A stretch of 44,443 bases of DNA, taken from Bacteroidales bacterium UBA4331. GTDB lineage: Bacteria > Bacteroidota > Bacteroidia > Bacteroidales > Paludibacteraceae. This document shows positions 30,751 through 37,725 of this stretch, piece by piece. The notes below the pieces were generated by a model. It was not told the origin of the DNA. It did no database searches and saw only the letters and a list, made by a program, of their open reading frames with translations. The stretch is taken from contig DGTR01000005.1 in the NCBI GenBank assembly GCA_002394395.1, positions 1-44,443 on the forward strand, in the 5' to 3' direction. Each line of letters opens with the position of its first letter. Position 1 is the stretch's first letter. A program made the translations under genes and the position numbers.

Positions 30751-33037
30751 GCATTGCTTTGGCGGCTTTGCGGCCATCGGACATCGCGAGGATGACGGTG
30801 GCTCCACCGCGGACTATATCGCCTCCGGCGAAGAGCATCGGAAGAGCCGATTGCATACCTTCATTGACAACGATCGTACCTTTCTTGCTGATCTCGAGTC
30901 CTTCTACGGACGAAGGGATGAGCGGGTTGGGCGAGACGCCGACAGCGACGATCACGAGATCCACGGGGAGCGTGACGGTCTTGCCCTCTACGGGCACGGG
31001 GCTGCGACGTCCGGACTCATCGGGTTCGCCGAGTTCCATCACTTGGAGGACGGCTTCGTTGACACGTCCGTTCTCGTCGGCGTGGTACTCGATGGGGTTA
31101 TGGAGAGTCAGGAACTCGATTCCTTCCTGTTTGGCATGATGCACCTCTTCGATACGTGCCGGCATCTCTTCTTCGGAGCGGCGGTAGATGATCATCGCCC
31201 GCTCGGCACCGAGCCTTTTGGCCGTACGGACAGCATCCATGGCTGTGTTACCTCCACCGATGACCGCTACGTTCTTACCGTAGAGCAGCGGTGTGTCGGT
31301 CGCAGGGTTGGAAGCGTCCATGAGGTTGACGCGGGTCAGGTATTCGTTGCAGGAGAGGACGCCGTTGAGGTTCTCTCCGGGGATATTCATGAATCGCGGC
31401 AGACCGGCTCCGGAACCGACGAAGATACCTTTGAAGCCTTGCTCTTCGAGTTCCTTGACGGAGATGGTCTTGCCGATGATCGTGTCCGTATGGAACTGCA
31501 CACCAAGGGCACGCAGGCCGTCGATCTCTTTATCGACGATAGCGTTCGGCAGACGGAACTCCGGGATGCCGTATTTGAGTACACCGCCGATCTCATGCAG
31601 GGCTTCGAAGACGTGCACTTCGTAACCGTATTTGGCTGCATCGCCGGCAAAGGTCAAGCCGGCGGGACCACTACCTACAACCGCCACTTTGACGGTCGTA
31701 GGTTTATTTACCATTTGGTCATGTACCATTTGGTCATTTGCGTAGTCGGCGCAGAAACGCTCGAGGTAGCCGATGGCGACGGGCTGATGGCCCATCTTAT
31801 GATGGATACAGTTCGCCTCGCATTGTTTCTCCTGCGGGCAGACACGACCGCAGACAGCGGGCAGGGAAGATGACTCTTTGATGATCGCTGCAGCACCGAG
31901 GATATCGCCTTTCTCCAGAGTCTTGATGAAACCGGGGATGTTGATGTTCACCGGGCAGCCCTGTACGCAAGAGGGGTTTTTACAATTCAGACAACGGTGG
32001 GACTCCGTGATGGCCTGTTCGAAAGTCAGACCCTGGTTGACCTCTTCGTGTAGGGATTTGACACGTACCTCCGGACGGAGTTCCGGCATCTGTACTCGGG
32101 GAATCGCCACGCGGTCTTTCGGGGTTCCGGCGAAAGGTTCTACCGGTCTTACCTCGGTCTTACATAGGCTTTGACCGTCGGTTGACCGTCGGTTGACCGT
32201 CGTTCGACTATCGTTTTTGGGGTTTAAATATGCAGTAAGCGCGTCGGCTTCTTCGGCTTTGTAGGATTTCATGCGAGAGAGCATCTCAGTCCAGTCCACC
32301 TCGTGAGCGTCAAACTCCGGTCCATCGACGCAGACGAACTTGGTTTTTCCTCCCACGGTGACGCGGCAAGCGCCGCACATGCCTGTGCCATCGACCATGA
32401 TGGTGTTGAGGGAGGCCTCTGTCGGGATGTTATACTTGGCGGTCGTGAGGGCAACAAATTTCATCATGATTGCCGGACCGATGGTGATACATTTGTTGAC
32501 GGTCTCGCGGTTGATCACTTCTTCGACACCGACAGTCACGACCCCTTGTTTGCCCATGGAACCATCATCGGTCATGACGATGAGTTCGTCCGACCATTGC
32601 GAGAGCTCATCTTTTAAGATGATGAGGTCTTTGTTGCGGGCAGCAAGGACGGTGATGACTTTGTTTCCGGCTTTTTTGAGTGCCTCGGCGATAGGTAACA
32701 TCGGCGCAGCGCCGACGCCACCGCAGGCACAAACGACCGTTCCGTAATTCTCTATACGCGTCGCGCGGCCAAGCGGACCGACTACGTCGTGGATACAATC
32801 GCCGGGGTTCATGGCGAGGAGTTTATGGGTCGAAGCGCCCACCTGTTGTACCACGAGGGTGATGGTACCTTTCTCTATATCCGCTCCGGCGATGGTCAGA
32901 GGGACCCGTTCGGAGTGGTCATCGACACGAATAATGACAAAATGTCCGGCTCTACGGCTACGCGCAATGAGCGGAGCCTCAACAATCAGCTCCGCTACAT
33001 TTTCCGAGAAAAATCTCTTCGAAAGGATTTTGTTCAT
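30734..33037 (-). CDS. NfnAB-type fusion: ferredoxin-NADP reductase plus glutamate-synthase-like subunit
   Basis: A 767-residue cytoplasmic flavoprotein that joins two enzymes usually made separately. The N-terminal part (1-~270) has the FNR-like FAD and NAD regions (ACGGVGAAPMLPIAEAL) and a [2Fe-2S] site GTGMCGACRVTVGG ... VCVDGPEF, as in NfnA. From about residue 347 comes CLNCKNPSCVQGCPVNINIP and GRVCPQEKQCEANC ([4Fe-4S] sites), then FAD motif VGSGPAGLTFAG (~450) and NADP motif VIGGGNTAMDAVRTAK (~590), as in NfnB/GltD. Such complexes can couple NADH, NADPH and ferredoxin by electron bifurcation in anaerobes. The linker and the flavin-domain border hold tandem repeats (32171-32214 and 31708-31738), both in frame. 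Confidence 0.9.
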   Translation of the reverse strand: MNKILSKRFFSENVAELIVEAPLIARSRRAGHFVIIRVDDHSERVPLTIAGADIEKGTITLVVQQVGASTHKLLAMNPGDCIHDVVGPLGRATRIENYGTVVCACGGVGAAPMLPIAEALKKAGNKVITVLAARNKDLIILKDELSQWSDELIVMTDDGSMGKQGVVTVGVEEVINRETVNKCITIGPAIMMKFVALTTAKYNIPTEASLNTIMVDGTGMCGACRVTVGGKTKFVCVDGPEFDAHEVDWTEMLSRMKSYKAEEADALTAYLNPKNDSRTTVNRRSTDGQSLCKTEVRPVEPFAGTPKDRVAIPRVQMPELRPEVRVKSLHEEVNQGLTFEQAITESHRCLNCKNPSCVQGCPVNINIPGFIKTLEKGDILGAAAIIKESSSLPAVCGRVCPQEKQCEANCIHHKMGHQPVAIGYLERFCADYANDQMVHDQMVNKPTTVKVAVVGSGPAGLTFAGDAAKYGYEVHVFEALHEIGGVLKYGIPEFRLPNAIVDKEIDGLRALGVQFHTDTIIGKTISVKELEEQGFKGIFVGSGAGLPRFMNIPGENLNGVLSCNEYLTRVNLMDASNPATDTPLLYGKNVAVIGGGNTAMDAVRTAKRLGAERAMIIYRRSEEEMPARIEEVHHAKQEGIEFLTLHNPIEYHADENGRVNEAVLQVMELGEPDESGRRSPVPVEGKTVTLPVDLVIVAVGVSPNPLIPSSVEGLEISKKGTIVVNEGMQSALPMLFAGGDIVRGGATVILAMSDGRKAAKAMHEYLS
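31708..31738. repeat. Microrepeat TACCATTTGGTCAT x2 inside NfnAB fusion
   Basis: Two ACCATTTGGTCAT copies separated by GT encode NDQMVHDQMVN between the FeS and FAD regions. Related microrepeats lie at 1915-1947, 9318-9352 and 43321-43378. Confidence 0.8.
32171..32214. repeat. 11-bp tandem repeat inside NfnAB fusion linker
   Basis: TTGACCGTCGG twice, TTGACCGTCGT once, then a degenerate unit. It lies in frame in the linker joining the NfnA-like and NfnB-like halves; 11 is not divisible by 3. Confidence 0.9.
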
Positions 33038-33038
33038 A

Positions 33039-33920
33039 TTAGAAATATTTCGTCTCTTTTCCTACGATGGAGGAAAGTAAGTTATTGGCTAATCGTGAAG
33101 CACCAAAGCGGAAGGACTCGTTGTTGAGCCACTCTTCGCCGAGGATCTCCTTGACGAGGGTATAGTGTTGTACCGCCTCTTCGGTTGTGGAGACACCTCC
33201 TGCAGGCTTGTAGCACTTCTTCTCTCCGGTCTTCTCCTGCCAAGCCTTGATGGCGTGACACATGACGAAAGTTGCTTCGGGGGTCGCGTTAACGGCGATC
33301 TTACCGGTCGAGGTCTTGATGAAATCACCACCTGCAGCCATGGAGAGAATAGATGCTTTCCAGATGTTCTCTGCGGTCTTGAGGAGTCCTGTCTCGAGGA
33401 TGACCTTGAGGTGCTTGTCGCCGCAGACGGCTTTGAGTTCGCTGATCTCATCGAAGCACTCCTGGTAGTTACCCTCGAGGAACTTGCCGACGGAGAGGAC
33501 GATGTCTATCTCCGTAGCTCCTGCTTTGATGGCCATCGCGGTCTCTGCTATCTTGACCTCGAGGAAAGTCTGCGAAGCAGGGAAACCACCGCTGACGCAA
33601 GCGATATTGAATTTCGGATCCTTGAGGGCTTTGCGAACATACTCCGCCATGGCGGGATACACGCAGATTGCCGCTACGTTCGGGATACCGGGGAAATCCT
33701 TCTCGAAGTTATTGACCGCGTTCGCCATCTTCTCCACTTTGGCGATGGTGTCATCGGCGGAGAGGGTGGTGTAATCGATCTGGTGGAGGCATTGTTTCCA
33801 TACCTCTACGTTGTTGTTTTCTGCAAAATGGGCAGCTTCAATCTCTGCCACCTGCACTTTCACCTGCTCATCGGTAAACGGGCAGGGGTACTGCGCAAAT
33901 AATTCTTCAAACTTATTCAT
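33039..33920 (-). CDS. deoC: Deoxyribose-phosphate aldolase
   Basis: Cleaves 2-deoxyribose 5-phosphate into glyceraldehyde 3-phosphate and acetaldehyde in nucleoside catabolism. The 293-residue protein has EIDIVLSVGKFLEG, KVILETGLL and GGDFIKTSTGK, in which Lys202 is the Schiff-base lysine, followed by KPAGGVSTTEEA. The ~30-residue N-terminal extension before YTTLSADDT is usual for Bacteroidetes-type DeoC. It abuts the NfnAB gene with a one-base gap and follows psd after 32 bases, so it belongs to the minus-strand set. Confidence 0.95.
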   Translation of the reverse strand: MNKFEELFAQYPCPFTDEQVKVQVAEIEAAHFAENNNVEVWKQCLHQIDYTTLSADDTIAKVEKMANAVNNFEKDFPGIPNVAAICVYPAMAEYVRKALKDPKFNIACVSGGFPASQTFLEVKIAETAMAIKAGATEIDIVLSVGKFLEGNYQECFDEISELKAVCGDKHLKVILETGLLKTAENIWKASILSMAAGGDFIKTSTGKIAVNATPEATFVMCHAIKAWQEKTGEKKCYKPAGGVSTTEEAVQHYTLVKEILGEEWLNNESFRFGASRLANNLLSSIVGKETKYF

Positions 33921-33952
33921 GATAATTTAATGGTTTAACGGGTTTACGGGAT

Positions 33953-34627
33953 TTATTTCTCTGCGAGGCGTCCGATGATGGTCTCATTTCCTCGCACGGC
34001 TTCTCCGACGGCTACGAACATCTCCGTATCGAGCGGCAGGTACATGTCCACGCGGCTACCGAGTTTGATAAAGCCGAGGTGGGTGTTGCGATGTGCCTGA
34101 TGTCCGGGCTTGGCGTACGTGACGATGCGTCGTGCCATGGCTCCGGCGATCTGCCGCACGGCGATTTGTATTTTCGAAGGCGTCTCGATGACGACGAGCG
34201 AGCGCTCGTTTTCGGTGCTCGATTTAGGCAACCAAGCGCCTTTATGCCGGCCTTTCTGATGCTCGGAAACGAGGATGTTTCCTTCGATGGGATACCAGTT
34301 GGCATGCACGTTGAAGGGCGACATGAAGATAGAGACTTGCAGCTTCTTCTCATGGAAATACTCGTTCTCGTCGGCCTCTTCGATCACTACGACACGACCG
34401 TCCGCAGGGGCGATGATGAAGTTCGGATCATCAATCTCCAGCACCCGGACGGGGTTGCGGAAGAAATAGGTGACGAACACTAAGAGCAGCGCCGTGATGA
34501 TTAGCGAGAGCGCTAATATCCATTCTGCGGGGTGCGCCATGAAGAGCGCTACATTCAAGATAAATAACAACAGAACGGTGCCGCTTATCAGGGCGCGTCC
34601 TTCACGATGTATTCTGATTCTTTTCAT
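33953..34627 (-). CDS. psd: Phosphatidylserine decarboxylase (short, PSD-A type)
   Basis: Converts phosphatidylserine to phosphatidylethanolamine at the inner membrane. The 224-residue proenzyme has two N-terminal membrane segments (GTVLLLFILNVALFMA, WILALSLIITALLLVFVTYFF), then IIAPADGRVV and SIFMSPFNVHANWYP. The autocleavage site is in IKLGSRVD, where Gly190-Ser191 gives the pyruvoyl group. This short form matches bacterial PSD-A proteins. It lies 24 bases after the SRPBCC-like gene. No pssA is seen in the window. Confidence 0.93.
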   Translation of the reverse strand: MKRIRIHREGRALISGTVLLLFILNVALFMAHPAEWILALSLIITALLLVFVTYFFRNPVRVLEIDDPNFIIAPADGRVVVIEEADENEYFHEKKLQVSIFMSPFNVHANWYPIEGNILVSEHQKGRHKGAWLPKSSTENERSLVVIETPSKIQIAVRQIAGAMARRIVTYAKPGHQAHRNTHLGFIKLGSRVDMYLPLDTEMFVAVGEAVRGNETIIGRLAEK

Positions 34628-34651
34628 ATCGGGTTAAAGAGTGAAAGAGGG

Positions 34652-35083
34652 TTAACCCCACATGGAAAAGGGCATTTGTGCCAGCATTTCTGCGGCTTGG
34701 TCGAGGCCCTGTTGGAGTTTCTTATCGATCATAAATTTGAACATCATCGGGATGTCCGCCTTGACTGTTAGTTTGATACGTGTGTCTGTCGGGCTGATTT
34801 CCTTGAGTTGAATCCAGAAATTGCCGTCCATAGGAATGCCTTCCAAACCGAACTTCACCGTGTCGTTCTCGATGCGGTCCACGATGGCGATGGTGATTTT
34901 CTGACCTAATCCGTCCACTTTCATTCGTACGCGGTCGGACTCGATTTCCATTTCCTGAATCTTATCTTTTGGGATCAGATCTTTCACTTTCTCCAGGTTC
35001 TGCAGGTTGCTGATCACCTTGTAGATCTGCGCAGCCGAGCATGCCGAAGAGGTAATTTTGCTTTCGTATTTCGATTCGCTCAT
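34652..35083 (-). CDS. SRPBCC-fold protein, unknown ligand
   Basis: A 143-residue protein from ATG 35083 (MSESKYESKITSSACS); the frame extends into the promoter and a TTG, which is rejected. The pattern of an N-terminal helix with IYKVISNLQNLEKVK and a beta sheet followed by a long C-terminal helix (MIDKKLQQGLDQAAEMLAQ) fits the START/polyketide-cyclase-like lipid-binding fold. Its function is unknown. It is the first gene of the large minus-strand set and is driven by the promoter at 35107-35137, which lies partly in the 3' end region of the preceding lipoprotein gene. Confidence 0.75.
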   Translation of the reverse strand: MSESKYESKITSSACSAAQIYKVISNLQNLEKVKDLIPKDKIQEMEIESDRVRMKVDGLGQKITIAIVDRIENDTVKFGLEGIPMDGNFWIQLKEISPTDTRIKLTVKADIPMMFKFMIDKKLQQGLDQAAEMLAQMPFSMWG

Positions 35084-35106
35084 AGTATCTTTTGACTTTA
35101 GCGCGA

Positions 35107-35137
35107 CAAAATTACTACTTTTTTTTGAATCTTGCAA
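35107..35137 (-). promoter_or_regulatory. Promoter of the SRPBCC-psd-deoC set
   Basis: The minus strand reads TTG (35137-35135), a 20-base spacer and TAATTTTG (35114-35107). Confidence 0.85.
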
Positions 35138-35142
35138 GAAGA

Positions 35143-35628
35143 TTATTCTTTTTGTAGCCGTTTTTGGTATTTTTGTACCTCTAAAGAGGTGCGTCGGATA
35201 CGATTTTCCAGCTCACGGATGTCTTTTATCGTGATCTGCAGCTCCTCTGCTTGTCGGTACGCCTCCTCGAATTTGGGATCGGCGATCTTATCCATTCGTT
35301 TGCCGTTATGGTAGCAGAGGATCTCCTTGCCGTCGTCTCGCACCAAGATGCGATAGTCCCGCGCTCTCGCCCAAGCGTTTTGCACGACGTAGTATCCGTG
35401 GTCCTGGTATTTCTCGTTTCGCTCGTAACGAAAGAGCTCGATGATGCTGTCGGCCTTCGGGCCCATCACTTCGAGCTGGTTCTCGTAGAATGCCAGACTG
35501 CGTACCTGCTCCTCCAAGCGCACGCTATCTTGGATGCGTTTGTCGGCTTTGTACTGTTCCACACGCGACGGGCGATGGCATCCCACCATCGCGATCGCTA
35601 ATACTATAAATAAGGAATAATGTCTCAT
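35143..35628 (-). CDS. Small lipoprotein with coiled coil, unknown function
   Basis: A 161-residue lipoprotein (MRHYSLFIVLAIAMVGC, Cys17). The mature part is strongly charged and helical, ending in a predicted coiled coil (IKDIRELENRIRRTSLEVQKYQKRL). A central segment, GYYVVQNAWARARDYRILVRDDGKEILCYHNGKR, may form a small beta domain. I do not recognise the family. ATG 35628 follows a consensus promoter at 35638-35668 after a very short leader. Its stop lies just upstream of the next minus-strand promoter, so it is probably a single-gene unit. Confidence 0.8.
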   Translation of the reverse strand: MRHYSLFIVLAIAMVGCHRPSRVEQYKADKRIQDSVRLEEQVRSLAFYENQLEVMGPKADSIIELFRYERNEKYQDHGYYVVQNAWARARDYRILVRDDGKEILCYHNGKRMDKIADPKFEEAYRQAEELQITIKDIRELENRIRRTSLEVQKYQKRLQKE

Positions 35629-35637
35629 AATCGGCTG

Positions 35638-35668
35638 CAAAGGTACAACTTTTTGGGCAAATATACAA
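35638..35668 (-). promoter_or_regulatory. Promoter of the small lipoprotein gene
   Basis: The minus strand reads TTG (35668-35666), a 20-base spacer and TACCTTTG (35645-35638). Confidence 0.85.
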
Positions 35669-35697
35669 GAAAAATTCGTAAAAAAGTGTATACACTC

Positions 35698-35728
35698 TTG
35701 TGTATATCATTTTTTTTTATTAATTTTG
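35698..35728 (+). promoter_or_regulatory. Promoter of the OmpA/TPR lipoprotein gene
   Basis: TTG (35698-35700), a 20-base spacer and TAATTTTG (35721-35728), with a leader of about 40 nt. It is divergent from the lipoprotein promoter but not interleaved with it. Confidence 0.85.
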
Positions 35729-35773
35729 CAGCGAATTTTGAAAACATACATAAATTAACTAATTTATATACAT

Positions 35774-37459
35774 ATGAAAAAAGGTTTATTTCTTGGCCTC
35801 ATTGCTGCTGTAGTAATGTTGGCATCGTGCAACAAGACGTTGCAAAAACCCGATGAGATTACCGTTAATCCGAGTCCGCTGGTACTGAAAGGCGGTAAGG
35901 TGGACGCTGCAATCACCGGTACTTTCCCTGAGAAGAAATTTGCAAAGAAGGGTGTTTTGACCGTTACTCCGGTGTTGAAATACGCCGGAAAGGAAGCTCT
36001 TGGCGAGCCTGTGACCTATGTAGGTGAGAAGGCAAAAGAGAATGGTAAGACCGTGAACTACCGCAATGGTGGTAAATATACCCAGACTTGCTCGTTCGAC
36101 TATGTACCTGAGATGCGCGTTTCGGAGCTCTATCTCCGTTTCGAGGCAAAGGTAGGAAAGAAAGTGATTGAGATCCCTGATGTAAAGATCGCAGACGGCG
36201 TGGTTACCACTCCGGAGTTGGCAGACGCAAAAGACAACAAGACCGCATGCACGCCGGATAAGTTCCAACGCGTGATCCAAGAGTTGACTGAGGCTGACAT
36301 CAAGTTCCTCATCCAAAGTGCAGAAATCCGTTCGTCGGAGGCTAAGAACGAGAGCGTAAAGGCTCTGCAGGCTGCTATCAAGGATGCTAAAGACAACGAG
36401 AAGAAAGAGATCAACAAGATTGAGGTTTCCGGTTACGCATCTCCGGATGGTGGCATGGATCTGAACGAGAAACTGGCTCAGAACCGTCAGAAAGCAGCTG
36501 CTAACTTCCTGAAGAAAGACCTCAAGAAGAACAAAGTGGCTAACGATGTAGAGGCTAATATCACCGCTGAGGACTGGGAAGGCTTCCAGAAAGCTATGGA
36601 GAATAGCAATATGCAGGATAAGGACCTCGTACTTCGCGTGCTGTCGATGTACAGCGATCCTGAGGAGCGTGAGGCACAGATCAAGAACCTGAGTTCTGTA
36701 TATGGCACTATCGCAGAGGAGATCCTGCCGGCTCTCCGTCGCAGCCGCCTGATCCTGACGACCGACCTGATTGGTAAGAGCGATGACGAGATCCGCGAGA
36801 TCGCGAAGAACGATCCGGCTCAGTTGAGCGTTGAGGAGTTGCTGTACGCTGCTACCCTGACCAACGACAAGGCAGAGAAGAAAGCCATCTATCAGAAGGC
36901 TGCTGAGGTCTATAACGACTACCGCGCATATAACAACCTCGGACAACTCTACTTCGAGGAGGGTAATGTCGCTGAGGCTCGCCGTTGCTATGCAAAGGCT
37001 CTGGAGATCCAGCCGAACGATCCGGACGTGAACTTCAACGCCGGTGTAGCTGCTCTGGCAGACAACGACCTGGACAAGGCAGAGGAGTTCTTTGGCAAGG
37101 CAGCCGGCACGAAGGCTAACCTGAATGCAGCTCTTGGTACCCTCTACACGAAGAAGGGTGACTACGCTGCAGCAAAGAAAGCTTACGGCGAGACCGCTAC
37201 CAACAACGCTGCTGTTCAGCAGATCCTCGACGAGAACTACGCTGCAGCATCTCAGACCCTGGCAAACATCAAGGAGCCGAACGCAACTACCGCTTATCTG
37301 AAAGCTATCGTAGGCGCTCGCACCAACGACAAGGCTGCTGTGATTGAGAACCTGAAAGCTGCTGTAGCTCAGGATGCTCAACTCAAGGCTCGTGCTGCGC
37401 AGGACATCGAGTTCGCTAAGTTCGCAGAGGACGCTGAGTTCCAAGCAATCGTTAAGTAA
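35774..37459 (+). CDS. OmpA-domain/TPR lipoprotein, highly expressed type
   Basis: A 561-residue lipoprotein (MKKGLFLGLIAAVVMLASC, Cys19). A beta-rich N-terminal region (to about residue 150) is followed by an OmpA-like segment (IEVSGYASPDGGMDLNEKLAQNRQKAAANFLKK) that may bind peptidoglycan. TPR repeats come next (EVYNDYRAYNNLGQLYFEEGNVAEARRCYAKAL). Codon use is strikingly narrow (GCT, AAG, GAG, AAC, GGT), unlike neighbours, which points to very high expression. This also leaves a 552-codon antisense frame open. Similar OmpA-TPR proteins are major envelope proteins in Bacteroidales. Its stop overlaps the next ATG (TAATG). Confidence 0.88.
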   Translation: MKKGLFLGLIAAVVMLASCNKTLQKPDEITVNPSPLVLKGGKVDAAITGTFPEKKFAKKGVLTVTPVLKYAGKEALGEPVTYVGEKAKENGKTVNYRNGGKYTQTCSFDYVPEMRVSELYLRFEAKVGKKVIEIPDVKIADGVVTTPELADAKDNKTACTPDKFQRVIQELTEADIKFLIQSAEIRSSEAKNESVKALQAAIKDAKDNEKKEINKIEVSGYASPDGGMDLNEKLAQNRQKAAANFLKKDLKKNKVANDVEANITAEDWEGFQKAMENSNMQDKDLVLRVLSMYSDPEEREAQIKNLSSVYGTIAEEILPALRRSRLILTTDLIGKSDDEIREIAKNDPAQLSVEELLYAATLTNDKAEKKAIYQKAAEVYNDYRAYNNLGQLYFEEGNVAEARRCYAKALEIQPNDPDVNFNAGVAALADNDLDKAEEFFGKAAGTKANLNAALGTLYTKKGDYAAAKKAYGETATNNAAVQQILDENYAAASQTLANIKEPNATTAYLKAIVGARTNDKAAVIENLKAAVAQDAQLKARAAQDIEFAKFAEDAEFQAIVK

Positions 37460-37695
37460 TGTCGGTACTATTTCCGAAAATTAACAAACCCCGAGAATGG
37501 GACTATCGCCCCATTTACTTCGACGAAGAAAAAGAGGCGCGCAAGGATAAAAGACTTGCGCGTCTTCGTCGTGGGGCGTTTAGAGAGGAGCACGAGAAGA
37601 ACATGACGATCATGAAGCAGAAACGTCAGTCGAAACTGCTGATATGGTTTGTGCTGATTGGTCTGCTCGTGTTAGGCATCTATCTATTCCTTTAA
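37459..37695 (+). CDS. Small membrane protein with C-terminal anchor, unknown
   Basis: A 78-residue protein. A conserved-looking charged N-terminal part (MSVLFPKINKPREWDYRPIYFDEEKEARKDKRL) is followed by a basic stretch and one C-terminal transmembrane helix (LLIWFVLIGLLVLGIYLFL). I recall similar small genes before mutL in Bacteroidales but no function. The ATG overlaps the preceding stop, so translation is probably coupled to that highly expressed gene. The next gene, mutL, starts 31 bases later. Confidence 0.8.
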   Translation: MSVLFPKINKPREWDYRPIYFDEEKEARKDKRLARLRRGAFREEHEKNMTIMKQKRQSKLLIWFVLIGLLVLGIYLFL

Positions 37696-37700
37696 TAATT

Positions 37701-37720
37701 ACGCGCACGTCCGCGCGCGT
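37701..37720 (+). promoter_or_regulatory. GC hairpin directly before mutL
   Basis: ACGCGC (37701-37706) pairs with GCGCGT (37715-37720). GGAG follows, with ATG at 37726. The hairpin sits where it could limit mutL translation; no data beyond the sequence. Confidence 0.35.
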
Positions 37721-37725
37721 GGAGT

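Noticed and set aside
25995..35083. Dedicated polysaccharide or secondary-metabolite gene cluster
   Set aside because: Only rfbB and a CotH lipoprotein point to surface chemistry; the remaining genes are housekeeping and packed by proximity rather than by pathway.
35786..37444. 552-codon minus-strand ORF opposite the OmpA/TPR lipoprotein gene
   Set aside because: It is explained by codon bias of the plus-strand gene, is rich in Leu/Ser/Val without recognisable domains, and has no promoter or sensible start. The sense gene has a lipobox, OmpA and TPR features.
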